Assembly: GCA_934539295.1 (NCBI GenBank)
Contig: CAKTCN010000019.1
Location: 1 to 64,000 of the forward strand
Direction of reading: 5' to 3'
Length of the DNA stretch: 64,000 nucleotides
Source: an uncultured Allosphingosinicella sp.
Lineage (GTDB): Bacteria > Pseudomonadota > Alphaproteobacteria > Sphingomonadales > Sphingomonadaceae
Part shown: positions 19,249 to 28,458 of the stretch, piece after piece
How positions within the stretch are numbered: the stretch's first letter is position 1
How the letters are laid out: each line of letters starts with the position of its first letter
Position numbers and translations under genes: made by a program
The notes under the pieces: model-generated
What the model was told of the DNA's origin: nothing
Databases searched by the model: none
The model's input: the letters and a program-made list of their open reading frames with translations, nothing else

Positions 19249-19955
19249 CCCGCGCGCGTCCCGATCCGGTGCAGCGCGGCGCCATGTCGGCGCAGCCAGT
19301 CATTGGCGGGCTTCACGCCAGCGCCGAACAACGTATCGACAAGCGCATGGAAGTCGGGTCCATGATTCATGTGGACGCGATGTGCGACTTCATGCGCCAC
19401 GGTGGCGCGACGGACATGGTCAGGCACCAGGATCAGGCGCCAGCTATAGCGGATGGCTCCCGTGCTGGAGCAGCTACCCCAGCGCGATCGCTGGTCACCG
19501 ACGCTGACCCGTGTGACAATGACATCCGCCTTGGCAGCATATTCGTGCGTTTCACGTTCCAGCAGGACATGTGCTTCGCGTCGCAGCCAGCGTAGCACAC
19601 GCGCTTCCACGGCCTCAACCGGGCCACCAACCAGGATCATGCCATCGTGAGCGCTGACGGAGCGCCCGCGGTTTTCCTGCCACTCGATCCGGTGCGGCTC
19701 GCCACGATAGGGTATGGTCGCCTCGGGCTGGATCGCCGTGGATGGCACTATCTTGGCCAGCGCCGCCTCGATCCACGGCCGCTTGGCTTCTGCCCATTCC
19801 ACCGCCCGCTTGAGCGAGGCGCGGCGGGGAAGCGTCAGCAGCACCTGTCCGGTTCGCGTATCTACGCGAAGACGCATCACTCGCGCCCGTGCCGACACTT
19901 TCAGGACCAGCCGCGTCTCGGTCGCTCCGCCCCGAAAGAGCGGTTCAGACGTCAC
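19245..19955 (-). CDS. YgjP-like metallopeptidase domain protein (M48-related)
   Basis: A 236-residue cytosolic protein with the zincin motif HEVAH at residues 188-192 and the following HMNHGPDF, plus [16 protein letters not shown] just before, the hallmark of the YgjP/SprT-related DUF45 family. The two His and the downstream acidic residues would bind zinc. No substrate is known. It is the last gene of an operon with SCO and YcgN, overlapping the YcgN gene by 11 bp. Confidence 0.85.
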   Translation of the reverse strand: MTSEPLFRGGATETRLVLKVSARARVMRLRVDTRTGQVLLTLPRRASLKRAVEWAEAKRPWIEAALAKIVPSTAIQPEATIPYRGEPHRIEWQENRGRSVSAHDGMILVGGPVEAVEARVLRWLRREAHVLLERETHEYAAKADVIVTRVSVGDQRSRWGSCSSTGAIRYSWRLILVPDHVRRATVAHEVAHRVHMNHGPDFHALVDTLFGAGVKPANDWLRRHGAALHRIGTRAG

Positions 19956-20376
19956 GCTCGACCAGGTGATGCTCGAGATCGCCGGCCTCGTCTTCGCTGA
20001 CTGTCCATCCGCGCACCGACATGCCGGCCTCGTGAACGCTCTCTCGGTCGCCCGTGATCAGATAGTGCCATTCCGGCAGCGGCTCGCCCCGCGCCCGCAG
20101 GCGATAAGCGCAGCTTTCGGGAAGCCAGGGCAGGGTCTCGACCTTCTCTGGCGTCAGGCGCACGCAATCCGGCACGAACGCATGCCGGCCCTTGTAGTTG
20201 GAACAGCGGCCGCTGTGCCGGTCGAGCAGGCGGCACGCAACGTTGGTATCGTATATGTCGCCGGTATCAGCATCCTCGACCTTGTGGAGGCAGCAGCGGC
20301 CGCAGCCATCGCACAGCGACTCCCATTCGGCCCGGCTGAGCGCGCTCAGCGGCTTCTCCCAGAACGGCTCGGTCAT
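19945..20376 (-). CDS. YcgN family cysteine-cluster protein
   Basis: A 143-residue cytosolic protein. The N-terminal Cys cluster [11 protein letters not shown] is followed by ACRLLD, CSNY, DC and SC, the YcgN/UPF0260 version of the YkgJ zinc or iron chelate fold. Its biochemical role is unknown; the cluster suggests a metal or Fe-S site. The ATG overlaps the stop of the upstream SCO gene by four bases, which together with the copper-chaperone neighbour hints at metal handling. Confidence 0.87.
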   Translation of the reverse strand: MTEPFWEKPLSALSRAEWESLCDGCGRCCLHKVEDADTGDIYDTNVACRLLDRHSGRCSNYKGRHAFVPDCVRLTPEKVETLPWLPESCAYRLRARGEPLPEWHYLITGDRESVHEAGMSVRGWTVSEDEAGDLEHHLVERDV

Positions 20377-20963
20377 TTGACCCAGCGTCGCAGTTCGTCC
20401 GCAATGGCCTGAGCGCCCTTTTCATGCGGCACGATCGCGATCGGCTCGCCCTGCGGTCCGAACAGCAAGAGGGTGCGGCTATGATCTACGAGATAGTTGC
20501 TCGATCCCCGATCGCCGCGTTTGGAGAAGTAGACGCCGTGACGCTTGGCAACGTCCTTAATCTCCTGCTCGCTGCCGGTGAGGCCGATCAGGCGGGGGTG
20601 GAAGGCGGCCACATAGGGCTTCAACACCGCCGGCGAGTCGCGCTCGGGATCGACGCTGATGAAGATCGGCTGCACCTTTGCCGCGACCTGCGGATCGCTC
20701 TTTTCCAGGAGCCGCAGTCCCTGTCCCGCAAGCTGGAGATCGACCGGACACACGTCCGGGCAGTAGCTGAAGCCAAAGTAGACGAGCCTGTACTTGCCGG
20801 CGAAATCGCGATCGGTGACACGCCGGTCATCCTGGTCGGTGAGGGAGAAGGGTCCACCGATTGCAGCACCCGCGAGCGGCGGCTGTTCGCCCGGGGCCGA
20901 CGAACATGCCTGCAGCAACAGCAGGGCGGTGGCAAATGCAAGAAGGTGGCGCTTTTCGTTCAT
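20373..20963 (-). CDS. SCO family copper-binding lipoprotein
   Basis: A 196-residue thioredoxin-fold protein. A signal peptide ends in the lipobox LLQAC (Cys20). The copper site is C-x3-C in FSYCPDVCP (Cys68, Cys72) with a distal His161 in VDHSR, the full Sco1 ligand set. Sco1 proteins deliver copper to the CuA centre of cytochrome c oxidase or act as thiol reductants. No oxidase genes are in this window. It is the first gene of an operon with YcgN and YgjP. Confidence 0.92.
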   Translation of the reverse strand: MNEKRHLLAFATALLLLQACSSAPGEQPPLAGAAIGGPFSLTDQDDRRVTDRDFAGKYRLVYFGFSYCPDVCPVDLQLAGQGLRLLEKSDPQVAAKVQPIFISVDPERDSPAVLKPYVAAFHPRLIGLTGSEQEIKDVAKRHGVYFSKRGDRGSSNYLVDHSRTLLLFGPQGEPIAIVPHEKGAQAIADELRRWVK

Positions 20964-21025
20964 GACATGGGCAGCCTTGCTTTGCTAAAGTCGCGCGATC
21001 AAGCGAAGAATGGTGGGGAATCAAG

Positions 21026-21631
21026 GTGTTCACGAAACGGATCGGTGCGGTACTGGCGGTTGCGGCGCTGATGGCAACGGCTGCTCCGATCGCGGCGCAG
21101 GGCTTCTCGGAAGGCTATCAATTCCTGCAGGCGGTGAAGGAGGCGGACGGCAACAAGGTCCAGGACCTGCTGTCCAAGCCCGGATCGCTGATCCACTCGC
21201 GCGACCGTGGTACCGGCGATACCGCGCTCCACATCATCACGCGTGAACGCAATTCCGACTGGATGGCCTTCCTCGTTTCGAAAGGAGCAAAGGTCGAGAG
21301 CGAGAACAATCAAGGTGAAACGCCGCTCACGCTTGCGACGCAGATGGGCTGGACCGAAGGCGTGCTGAAGCTGCTCAGCCTGCGCGCCGATGTGAACCAG
21401 GGTAACAAGCGCGGAGAAACACCGCTTATCCTGGCCGTGCAGAAGCGCGACATCGCGCTTGTGAAGCTGCTCCTGTCGCGCGGCGCCGATCCAAAGAAGG
21501 CCGACCGAGTAGGCGGCAAGTCGGCGCTCGATTATGCCCGGATCGACGGTCGCTCCGCCGTGATCCTGAAGGCGCTTGAGGAAAAGCCCGCCGCCACTCC
21601 CCGGCGCGAGGCAGCGGGTCCATCGCTCTGA
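21026..21631 (+). CDS. Secreted ankyrin-repeat protein
   Basis: A 201-residue protein with a signal peptide (residues 1-25, ending PIAAQG), then four ankyrin repeats, clearest at GDTALHIITRERN, GETPLTLATQMG, GETPLILAVQKRD and GKSALDYARIDG. It starts at GTG, 7 bp after GGGGAA. Repeats of this kind bind proteins; a periplasmic location is predicted from the signal. Divergent from the SCO operon with a 62-bp gap. The partner is unknown. Confidence 0.82.
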   Translation: MFTKRIGAVLAVAALMATAAPIAAQGFSEGYQFLQAVKEADGNKVQDLLSKPGSLIHSRDRGTGDTALHIITRERNSDWMAFLVSKGAKVESENNQGETPLTLATQMGWTEGVLKLLSLRADVNQGNKRGETPLILAVQKRDIALVKLLLSRGADPKKADRVGGKSALDYARIDGRSAVILKALEEKPAATPRREAAGPSL

Positions 21632-21642
21632 TCATGCAGCGG

Positions 21643-22134
21643 TCAGTCCAGCCCCGACAATCCCGGATCTAGCGTTCCGGCCAGCCGCATCGCGGCACGC
21701 CGGGCAAAGCGCAGCGTCTCCGCCTTTCGCCGCGCGGCGGCAAGCTTGCGCATCGGCGCATCGCGCACCACGGCCGCATCATAGCGATCAGCCACGATCA
21801 GGCCGCAGACGTTCGGCGCGAACGCATCCGTTTCGAACGGCTCCAACGCGAAGCCTCGGGGCACTGCCCAGAAGAACTGATCGCAATAATCGAGATAGTC
21901 CTGCCACTTGCCGTCACCCATCAGGTCGGCCCGTGACACCTTGATCTCGACGATCGTCATGATCCCCTTGGCATCGATCGCCATCATGTCGGCACGGCGG
22001 CCATTCGGCAGCGGCACTTCGCAGATGGCGAGCATGTCCTGGCGGAAGAACAAGCGCGTGACACCGCGCGCTACGTCCTGCGCAGCGAGCGGAGCATCAT
22101 CGAAACAGGGCTGGGGAATCGCGACACTCGCCAT
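21643..22134 (-). CDS. mmcB: MmcB family DNA repair protein
   Basis: A 163-residue protein with the MmcB layout: RLFFRQDMLAICEVPLPNGRRADMMAI, then the PD-(D/E)xK-like EIKVSRADLMGDGKWQDY and YCDQFFWAVP. In Caulobacter MmcB belongs to the SOS-independent DNA damage response and is a putative endonuclease. The acidic residues, with the EIK Lys, fit the nuclease core; activity itself is not shown here. It converges on the ankyrin gene with an 11-bp gap. Confidence 0.85.
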   Translation of the reverse strand: MASVAIPQPCFDDAPLAAQDVARGVTRLFFRQDMLAICEVPLPNGRRADMMAIDAKGIMTIVEIKVSRADLMGDGKWQDYLDYCDQFFWAVPRGFALEPFETDAFAPNVCGLIVADRYDAAVVRDAPMRKLAAARRKAETLRFARRAAMRLAGTLDPGLSGLD

Positions 22135-22184
22135 CGCCGCAAACTAGAATGAAACGGGAACGAGAGGAAGTGTCGCGAACGGAT

Positions 22185-22823
22185 TCAATGGCTGTAGAAA
22201 ACGTGATTGCCGATGCTGGCCACGCGCGTGAGCCGGTTCCACTTCGGCGCGACATAACGGGCATGGAAGAACATGGCCTGGCCGATTCCGCCATCCGCGA
22301 GGTCCGCCTTGGCGACATGCGCAACCGCCACGGCCTTGCGCCAGGCGTCGCTGTTCCTGCGGACCGGCGGGATACGGCCACCACGAACGAATGAGAATTG
22401 CCCGCCCTGCTTCACTACGCCACATACAGTAGGCGGATATTTGCCGGACTTTGCGCGATTGAGGATGACCTCGGCGACCGCGAGTTGCCCGGTTAGCGGC
22501 TCGCCCTTGGACTCGAAATAGACCGCACCGGCGAGGCATTCATGCTCGGCATCGGCAACGTCCATCTGCATGTGCGCGCCGACGAGATCGGGCAGCGAGG
22601 CCGCCAGTGCCTTGACCGGTTCCGCATCCTGCGATCCGGCAAGCTCGTGGCTCCTATATGAGTTGAGGATGGGCCAGTCGGCGCTCACATCCTCGATCAG
22701 CGGGGACACCGCGGCGGTCAGGGCCAGGGTGTTCGCGGGCATGTTTTCGGCTTGGGCAATACCGGACACGCAGAAGATTACCGCCGTGGCGATCGCCACG
22801 ACACGGGTAATGCCGTTCATCAA
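22185..22823 (-). CDS. Secreted cell wall hydrolase, SleB/CwlJ type
   Basis: A 212-residue protein. It has a signal peptide (residues 1-25, ending IAQAEN) and a C-terminal Hydrolase_2 domain with CLAGAVYFESKGEPLTGQLA, including the catalytic Glu, and a GGQFSF block. SleB and CwlJ are best known as spore cortex lytic enzymes, but the domain is common in non-spore-forming alphaproteobacteria, where it probably trims peptidoglycan. It ends in the conserved IGNHVFYSH. Confidence 0.87.
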   Translation of the reverse strand: MMNGITRVVAIATAVIFCVSGIAQAENMPANTLALTAAVSPLIEDVSADWPILNSYRSHELAGSQDAEPVKALAASLPDLVGAHMQMDVADAEHECLAGAVYFESKGEPLTGQLAVAEVILNRAKSGKYPPTVCGVVKQGGQFSFVRGGRIPPVRRNSDAWRKAVAVAHVAKADLADGGIGQAMFFHARYVAPKWNRLTRVASIGNHVFYSH

Positions 22824-22970
22824 TTACCGTCAATGATGCGGTATGCTCGCCCTACGCCGGCTGGACCAACACGGTCCCACCATGGCTTACATCCCGTCTC
22901 GCGTGCCGCGATACATGCGGCCGGCGCTTCCATTCGATGCGACGGTCATTGGATTCGCGGGCGTAAGGAG

Positions 22971-23306
22971 TCAATCAAGCTGCTTCATTTCAGCGGCGAA
23001 TCGTTCGGCGGATGCGATATCCAGTTCCACGACCCACAGGTCAGGATCAAACCTCCGCCGTCGGGCGAGGAGTGCGTCGAGTTCGGCTTCGGTGCCGTCG
23101 AGCAGGCTTTCTCCCCATGTATAGCGACCGCTGGGTTGCAGCACCCGCTCCAGCGACAACGCCGGCCGACCGCGCTCAACGAGCAGAACCAGGATAGATC
23201 CAGCTCGCTCGTCTCCCCTGGCGATCACCGTGCCGAAACCGCCTTGGGAGTCGGCCAGCCGAAGCAGCGCTCCAACCATGACGGAGGCAGGAAGCCTCGC
23301 CGCCAC
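22971..23306 (-). CDS. DUF1491 family protein
   Basis: A 111-residue cytosolic protein. Its sequence (VMVGALLRLADSQGGFGTVI and GDERAGSILVLL, then WGESLLDGTEAELDALLARR and DLWVVELD) matches DUF1491, a small alphaproteobacterial family of unknown function. It lies 2 bp downstream of the thioesterase gene, so it is likely cotranscribed with ptsN and the thioesterase. The 147 bp to the sleB gene hold no recognisable feature. Confidence 0.78.
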   Translation of the reverse strand: MAARLPASVMVGALLRLADSQGGFGTVIARGDERAGSILVLLVERGRPALSLERVLQPSGRYTWGESLLDGTEAELDALLARRRRFDPDLWVVELDIASAERFAAEMKQLD

Positions 23307-23308
23307 CG

Positions 23309-23806
23309 TTAGTCCCGGTATCCGGGCAGGCTGCTCAAGCCAATATGCGACCGCATGAAGGTGCCAGTCCCGCGCGCGACTTCCTCACCCGTGGCGTCGA
23401 GCAATCTTGCGTCCGCAACCATCACGCGGCGGCGACCGCTTGCCCAGCGTCCTTCCGCGGTGATCGGTCCCTCGCGGAGCGGGCGGGTGAACAGCAGGTT
23501 GAAGGCGGTGGTCAGAAGGAAGCGATCAGTGACCAGACTGTTGCACGCGTAGAAGGCAGCGTCGTCCAGCATCTTGAAGTACAGTGTGCCATGCGCTGCG
23601 GCCGCCGCGTGAAAGTGTCGCGCCTCGACTTCGAAGCGGATGCGGGCGACACCTTCCTCCACAATCTCCAGCGAAGACTCGAACAGGCGGTTGATCGGCG
23701 CATGAGCGTAGAGCGATTCCAGCGCACGGTAATGCGCCTCAGCTCCGCTTGCCCCTTCAGGCGGCGTCAAGCGCTTCCACTCCGGCGAGCAAGGCGTAGA
23801 GAGCAT
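23309..23806 (-). CDS. PaaI family hotdog-fold thioesterase
   Basis: A 165-residue single hotdog domain. AHGTLYFKMLDDAAFYACN holds the conserved helix with the catalytic-type Asp, and VMVADARLLDATGEEVARGTGTFM the last strands. It should hydrolyse an acyl-CoA, substrate unknown. The ATG at 23806 overlaps ptsN by 50 bp. A TTG at 23770 follows GGAGTGG at good spacing and would cut the overlap to 14 bp, so that start is equally plausible. Confidence 0.82.
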   Translation of the reverse strand: MLSTPCSPEWKRLTPPEGASGAEAHYRALESLYAHAPINRLFESSLEIVEEGVARIRFEVEARHFHAAAAAHGTLYFKMLDDAAFYACNSLVTDRFLLTTAFNLLFTRPLREGPITAEGRWASGRRRVMVADARLLDATGEEVARGTGTFMRSHIGLSSLPGYRD

Positions 23807-24224
23807 CCTTGGTTCGCGCGCCCCGCAGCTTGGCCAGCATGGCGCGGTCGCGCAGCATCCGGCTGACTCCGGCGAGTGCCTTCAAATGCTCGGCACCCGC
23901 GTCAGGCGGCGACAGGAGCATGAAGACGAGATCGACCGGCAGGCCGTCCACCGACTGGAAGTCGATGGGTGCCGACAGACGCACAAAGAAACCGATGATG
24001 CCCGGCAATCCCTCGACCCGGCCGTGCGGAATGGCGATGCCGCTGCCGAAGCCCGTCGATCCCAGCTTCTCACGCTCCACCAGTGCCGATAGGATCGCCT
24101 TCTGATCGAGGCCCGTGGCACGCGCGCCGGCGAGGGCGAGCTGCTGGAACAGCGCCTTCTTGCCTGCGCAGCCGAGATCCGCAGCTACGCGCTCGGGCGA
24201 GATGATGTTGGACACTTCGTTCAT
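23757..24224 (-). CDS. ptsN: PTS IIA-like nitrogen regulatory protein PtsN
   Basis: A 155-residue EIIA(Ntr) protein of the nitrogen-related phosphotransferase system. The phosphoacceptor His is in FGSGIAIPHGRVEG (His67). EIIA(Ntr) receives phosphate from NPr and controls potassium transport, stress and stringent responses. ATG at 24224 was preferred to the GTG two codons upstream because GAAGCGG lies at proper spacing. It sits just downstream of hpf, the same neighbour as in the E. coli rpoN operon. Confidence 0.93.
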   Translation of the reverse strand: MNEVSNIISPERVAADLGCAGKKALFQQLALAGARATGLDQKAILSALVEREKLGSTGFGSGIAIPHGRVEGLPGIIGFFVRLSAPIDFQSVDGLPVDLVFMLLSPPDAGAEHLKALAGVSRMLRDRAMLAKLRGARTKDALYALLAGVEALDAA

Positions 24225-24287
24225 GTGCACCGCTTCAGGCGGGGACGCCCGCCACCAGCAAGGAAAAAGCCGACGCTTCTGGGAACG

Positions 24288-24863
24288 TCAACTTCGTTGC
24301 GGCTCGACCCAGCCAATCGTTCCGTCGCCGCGGCGATAAACCATGTTGAAGGCGCCGGTGCCGCTGTTGCGGAACATGAGCGCATTGGTGTGGCGAAGGT
24401 CCATCAGCATCACCGCGTCGGAGACGCTCGCCTCGGGAATGTCGACCTTGGTCTCCGCGATGATCGGCGGATTGTCCGGTGCCTCCTGCTCCTCGTCCGC
24501 GGGACCGAATACCGTGTAGACGGCGTTGTCGAGGTCGGCGGCTGCCTGCTGCTGCGCGCCGTTGTTACGGTCCTTCAGGCGGCGCATATAGCGGCGAAGC
24601 TGCTTTTCGATCTTGTCCGCTGCCTGATCGAAGGCGGGATGCGCGTCGGCCGCTTCGGTCGTCGCCTTCAGGATCACGCCCTGCATGACATGGGCAAAGA
24701 TGTCACAACAGAAGTTGAAGTCGTGAGGCCCCTTGCTGAAAGTGACATTGGCCGAGATCGCACGCGCGAAATATTTGTCGGCGATCGCGTTCATCCGCTC
24801 CCGGACATGCTCGCGCAGAGCCTCGCCGGTGTCGACCTGATGACCAGAGACCCGGATTTCCAT
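24288..24863 (-). CDS. hpf: Ribosome hibernation promoting factor, long form
   Basis: A 191-residue protein. The N-terminal S30AE domain (EIRVSGHQVDTGEALREHVR) binds the decoding centre, and a C-terminal domain (VMLMDLRHTNALMFRNSGTG) drives 100S dimer formation; the linker between is acidic. Long-form HPF alone can dimerise ribosomes. The ATG was chosen because GGAG lies seven bases upstream; a TTG five codons earlier has no such site. The next gene is ptsN, 63 bp on. Confidence 0.93.
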   Translation of the reverse strand: MEIRVSGHQVDTGEALREHVRERMNAIADKYFARAISANVTFSKGPHDFNFCCDIFAHVMQGVILKATTEAADAHPAFDQAADKIEKQLRRYMRRLKDRNNGAQQQAAADLDNAVYTVFGPADEEQEAPDNPPIIAETKVDIPEASVSDAVMLMDLRHTNALMFRNSGTGAFNMVYRRGDGTIGWVEPQRS

Positions 24864-24920
24864 GTCATTCTCCAGCAAACTTTCGGCGCGGATTAGGCGC
24901 GCCGGCCTTTCGACGTCAAC

Positions 24921-25622
24921 CTACGCTGCGCCGACCCGGTTCCAAATGGGGTCGGCAATCCCCTTCATGAACTCCGCGTGCCGGGCAAGCTCATCCTCGC
25001 TCGGGCAATGCGGGCGCGGTGCGCGGAACTTCATGGTGCGCACTGCGCCCGCCGACGCGGCAGAGGCGGTGCTTTGCACGTTGGTGGCACTACCGAGCGA
25101 AAGCCCGATCTGGCGACCGCCCGTCAATTCCACATAAACCTGCGCAAGCAGTTGCGCGTCGATCAGCGCGCCGTGCTTGATGCGCAAGCTTCGATCGATC
25201 CCAAACCGCGTGCACAGTGCGTCCAGGCTGTGCTTGGCGCCGGGATGACGCTGGCGCGCGAGCACCAGCGTGTCGACCATACGGGTCATGCAGACGAGTG
25301 CACGACCACAGGCGCCGAGCTCGTGATTGAGAAAACCGAAGTCGAACGACGCATTGTGGGCGATCAAGGGGCTGTCGCCGATGAAGGCGATCAACTCCTC
25401 GCAGGCGTCGTGGAACTTGGGCTTGTCGGAGAGGAAGGCTTCGCTGAGACCATGTACCGCCTCAGCCTCGCTCGGCATGGGGCGGCACGGATTGTAGTAA
25501 GCGTGAAAAGTGCGGCCGGTCTCTACCCGGTTGAACAGCTCCACGCACCCGATCTCGACCAGGCGATCGCCATTGAGCGGGCTGAGGCCCGTCGTTTCCG
25601 TGTCGAACACAATCTCGCGCAT
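24921..25622 (-). CDS. dnaQ: DNA polymerase III epsilon subunit (proofreading exonuclease)
   Basis: A 233-residue 3'-5' exonuclease. Exo I is DTETTG near the N-terminus, Exo II HNASFDFGFLNHEL, and Exo III is in KHGALIDAQLLAQVY with the catalytic His and Asp. The C-terminal 60 residues should contact the polymerase alpha subunit. ATG at 25622 follows AAGGGTGG closely and gives the standard start (REIVFDTETTGL). It is the last gene of the ppsR-maf-aroE-coaE-dnaQ set, a conserved block to one side of the origin in alphaproteobacteria. Confidence 0.95.
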   Translation of the reverse strand: MREIVFDTETTGLSPLNGDRLVEIGCVELFNRVETGRTFHAYYNPCRPMPSEAEAVHGLSEAFLSDKPKFHDACEELIAFIGDSPLIAHNASFDFGFLNHELGACGRALVCMTRMVDTLVLARQRHPGAKHSLDALCTRFGIDRSLRIKHGALIDAQLLAQVYVELTGGRQIGLSLGSATNVQSTASAASAGAVRTMKFRAPRPHCPSEDELARHAEFMKGIADPIWNRVGAA

Positions 25623-25629
25623 GCCACCC

Positions 25630-26223
25630 TTATGAATCCGTGCGATCGTGCAGACAAGCGATGATCCGCCGAACCGCGGCGCGCGTCGCGTCCATGCCCG
25701 TGCCCGTGTCGATGACGAAGTCGGCACGTTCCCGCTTCTGCGCGTCGGGTGTCTGGAGCGCGAGGATCCGTTCGAACTTCTCCTCGGTTATGCCAGGACG
25801 GGCGAGCACGCGTTGGCGCTGGATTTCGGCGGGGGCGGACACGACCACGATCCTGTCCATCTCGCGCCACGCGCCCTTTTCAAACAACAAAGGGATGTCG
25901 AGCAACACGAGCGGCGCATCGACATGCTCAGCCAGGAAGGCTTCGCGCTCATGCGCGACTGCCGGGTGAATGAGTTCTTCGAGCTTCTGAAGCGCGCGCT
26001 CGTCTCCCAGCACGCGTTCGGACAGGCTCGTCCGATCGACCCCTCCGACGCCGGTGGTACCGGGAAAGTGTCGCTCTATCACGCCCACCATTGCGCCTTC
26101 GGGTCCTTGTAGTCGATGCACGACCGCGTCTGCATCGAACACCGGCACGCCTTCGTCTGCAAACATCCGGGCCACGGTGGACTTGCCCATGCCGATCGAG
26201 CCCGTGAGGCCAATAGTGATCAT
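25630..26223 (-). CDS. coaE: Dephospho-CoA kinase
   Basis: A 197-residue P-loop kinase for the last step of coenzyme A synthesis. Walker A is GSIGMGKSTVA (residues 8-18), followed by FDADAVVHRL and the lid region RQRVLARPGITEEKFERILALQ. ATG overlaps the aroE stop by four bases, and dnaQ begins 7 bp after the stop, so the three are cotranscribed. Confidence 0.95.
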   Translation of the reverse strand: MITIGLTGSIGMGKSTVARMFADEGVPVFDADAVVHRLQGPEGAMVGVIERHFPGTTGVGGVDRTSLSERVLGDERALQKLEELIHPAVAHEREAFLAEHVDAPLVLLDIPLLFEKGAWREMDRIVVVSAPAEIQRQRVLARPGITEEKFERILALQTPDAQKRERADFVIDTGTGMDATRAAVRRIIACLHDRTDS

Positions 26224-27035
26224 CCGAGGAGCAGCTTGCGCAGCCGATCGTCATCCTCGCGCGGCGGCTGCACGCCGAAGAAGATTGTGAAGGCGCGTGC
26301 CGCCTGGGCAATGAGAAGCGCAAGACCGTCGATAGTCGGCAGACCAAGTCTCCGCGCTTGCTTCAGCAGCGGCGTCTCGAGCGGATGGTAGACCAGGTCG
26401 ATCACCACGGTGTCGGGAGGATATGCGTCCAGCGCGATATCGAGCGGTGAGTTGTCCCCCATGCCCGCGCTGGAGGCATTCACCACTACGATCGGTGCGG
26501 CGCTGTCTGGCTTCCAGCGCAGGTCGTCGAGGCCATGCCCGCTTCCGCCAAACTCTGCCGCAAGGTCTTCAGCAGTGCCGGCCGTTCGGTTGAAAACGCG
26601 CAACGGCCGACCTGTCACAGCGGCTGCGACCGCTCGTCCTGCACCTCCCGCACCGATGAGGTCGTAGCGCGCGCTTTCATGGCCGGGCACTTCGCGCTCC
26701 AGCAGGTCGAGGAAGCCGGTCGCGTCGCTATTATAACCGACCAGTCGCCCGCCGGCATTTGCCACCGTGTTCACTGCGCCGGCCCTGGCGGCAAGCGGAT
26801 CGAGTTCGTCGAGCAGCCTGGCAGTCTCAATCTTGTGCGGCATGGTAACATTGCACCCGCGCCAAGCCGGATCCTTGCGTCGTTGTTCGAAGAAGTCTGG
26901 GAGTTCGCCGCGCCTCACCAGCGTCCGCTCGTAACGCGCTTTCATGCCCAGTCGATCGAGCCAGAAGCCGTGGATGATCGGGCTCTTGCTCTGCGCGATC
27001 GGGTCGCCGATCACCTCGGCCCAATTTGTACTCAT
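26220..27035 (-). CDS. aroE: Shikimate dehydrogenase
   Basis: A 271-residue NADP-dependent enzyme of aromatic amino acid synthesis. Shikimate-binding SKSPIIHGFW and NVTMPHK (catalytic Lys) are followed by NSDATGF and the nucleotide-binding GAGGAGRAV. The start is fixed by a one-base overlap with the maf stop (TAATG); longer in-frame codons would lie inside maf. The C-terminal QAARAF segment is typical. Confidence 0.95.
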   Translation of the reverse strand: MSTNWAEVIGDPIAQSKSPIIHGFWLDRLGMKARYERTLVRRGELPDFFEQRRKDPAWRGCNVTMPHKIETARLLDELDPLAARAGAVNTVANAGGRLVGYNSDATGFLDLLEREVPGHESARYDLIGAGGAGRAVAAAVTGRPLRVFNRTAGTAEDLAAEFGGSGHGLDDLRWKPDSAAPIVVVNASSAGMGDNSPLDIALDAYPPDTVVIDLVYHPLETPLLKQARRLGLPTIDGLALLIAQAARAFTIFFGVQPPREDDDRLRKLLLG

Positions 27036-27631
27036 TAGCTCGGCAGCACCTTTCGCGCCCGCAAGTAGGCGAGCAGGGGAAGGAGAGGGAGACCCAGGAT
27101 CGCGAAGTGGCTTCCCTCGATCCGTTCGAACAGCTGCACGCCGCGGCTTTCGATCAGATAGCCGCCGACGCTCCACCTTATCCGTTCGAATTCCTCGCGC
27201 ACATAGGCCTCTACGAACGCGTCCGACAGTGGTCGCATCGTCAGCGACACCGTCTCGCACGCGCGCCAGGCTACCGCGCCTTCCTCGACAACGGCTGCAG
27301 CCGAATGCAACCGGTGTGTCCGACCGGCAAGCCGCCGCAATTGGCTGCGCGCATCCTCAGGCGAGGCCGGTTTGTCGAGCATCGCGCCGTCATCCGTTTC
27401 GAGCGTCTGGTCGGAGCCGATTACCAGACCAGCACTACCCGCGGACAAGGCCTTTCCTTCCGCCAGTGCAATCGCAAGGTCAGCTGCGCCTGCGCCCTGT
27501 CTCCGAAGCTGCGCCTTCAGCGCATCTTCATCGATCGCGGTGTCGATCTGGGCGAACGGAACGCCCGCCGCCTCTAGCATTGCGCGGCGCGACGCGCTCT
27601 TAGAGGCGAGGAGAAGCTGCACGTTCTTCAC
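27035..27631 (-). CDS. maf: Maf family nucleotide pyrophosphatase
   Basis: A 198-residue protein with LLASKSASRRAML near the N-terminus and the catalytic region GLVIGSDQTLE, then KPASPEDARSQL and the GGYLIES block. Maf proteins hydrolyse non-canonical or modified nucleoside triphosphates. The first 32 bp overlap ppsR, and the stop overlaps aroE by one base. Subfamily substrate cannot be fixed by eye. Confidence 0.93.
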   Translation of the reverse strand: MKNVQLLLASKSASRRAMLEAAGVPFAQIDTAIDEDALKAQLRRQGAGAADLAIALAEGKALSAGSAGLVIGSDQTLETDDGAMLDKPASPEDARSQLRRLAGRTHRLHSAAAVVEEGAVAWRACETVSLTMRPLSDAFVEAYVREEFERIRWSVGGYLIESRGVQLFERIEGSHFAILGLPLLPLLAYLRARKVLPS

Positions 27632-28445
27632 GCACCTTGTCTTCGCGCTGATTGCAAAGTTTGACGATCGCGAACGCGGTTTCCTCGATGGAGCGACGGG
27701 TGACGTCGATCACTGGCCAGCCATGATCGGCGAACAGCCTTCGTGCAAAGGCGAGTTCGGCGTTTACGGCCTCCAGATCGACATAATCCGTCTCGGGCGC
27801 CTGGTTCAACGACAGCAGCCGGTTCCGCCTTATCTGGATCAGCCGGTCAGGGTTGGTGGTCAGCCCCACGACAAGGGGATGCTCCAGCGTGAACAGGTTA
27901 GGCGGCGGTGGCAATTCCGGCACCAGCGGAATGTTCGCCACCTTGAAGCCGCGATTGGCGAGATAGATGGAGGTCGGCGTCTTGGACGTGCGCGACACGC
28001 CGGCCAGCACGATGTCAGCCTCCTCCCAATTATCGTAACCGATACCGTCGTCATGGGCGATGGTGAACTGGATCGCATCCACCCGGGCGAAATAGGCGGC
28101 GTCCAGCGCATGCTGACGCCCTGGACGCGCCTTGGCCTCCTGCCCCAGCACTGCCGATAGCGCATGCGTCACCGGGTCGAGCGCCGCCACTGCATGGATG
28201 CCCCGCCGACGGCATTCCTGCTCAAGCACGCGGCGGATCGTCTTGTTGACCAGCGTGAACAGCACCAGCCCTGGCCGCCGCTCGATATCGTCGAGCACGC
28301 GTTCGAGATGCCCCTCCGAGCGCACCATCGGCCAGAAATGGCGCATCGCCTCCACGCCCTCGAACTGCGCCAGGCATGCCTTGGCGATGATCTCGAGCGT
28401 TTCCCCGGTCGAGTCCGACAGAAGATGAAGGTGGAGCTGACTCAC
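27600..28445 (-). CDS. ppsR: PEP synthase regulatory kinase/pyrophosphorylase (DUF299, PpsR)
   Basis: A 281-residue protein with LHLHLLSDSTGETL at the N-terminus and the P-loop-like VLAGVSRTSKTPTSIYLANRG. PpsR (formerly DUF299; RP001 in Rickettsia) phosphorylates and dephosphorylates phosphoenolpyruvate synthase, or PPDK in relatives. The GTG start is chosen since upstream codons lie in the intergenic, DnaA-box-bearing segment. The gene is immediately left of the predicted origin, as its orthologue is in Caulobacter. Confidence 0.93.
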   Translation of the reverse strand: MSQLHLHLLSDSTGETLEIIAKACLAQFEGVEAMRHFWPMVRSEGHLERVLDDIERRPGLVLFTLVNKTIRRVLEQECRRRGIHAVAALDPVTHALSAVLGQEAKARPGRQHALDAAYFARVDAIQFTIAHDDGIGYDNWEEADIVLAGVSRTSKTPTSIYLANRGFKVANIPLVPELPPPPNLFTLEHPLVVGLTTNPDRLIQIRRNRLLSLNQAPETDYVDLEAVNAELAFARRLFADHGWPVIDVTRRSIEETAFAIVKLCNQREDKVREERAASPRL

Positions 28446-28458
28446 CCGCGATACAGCC

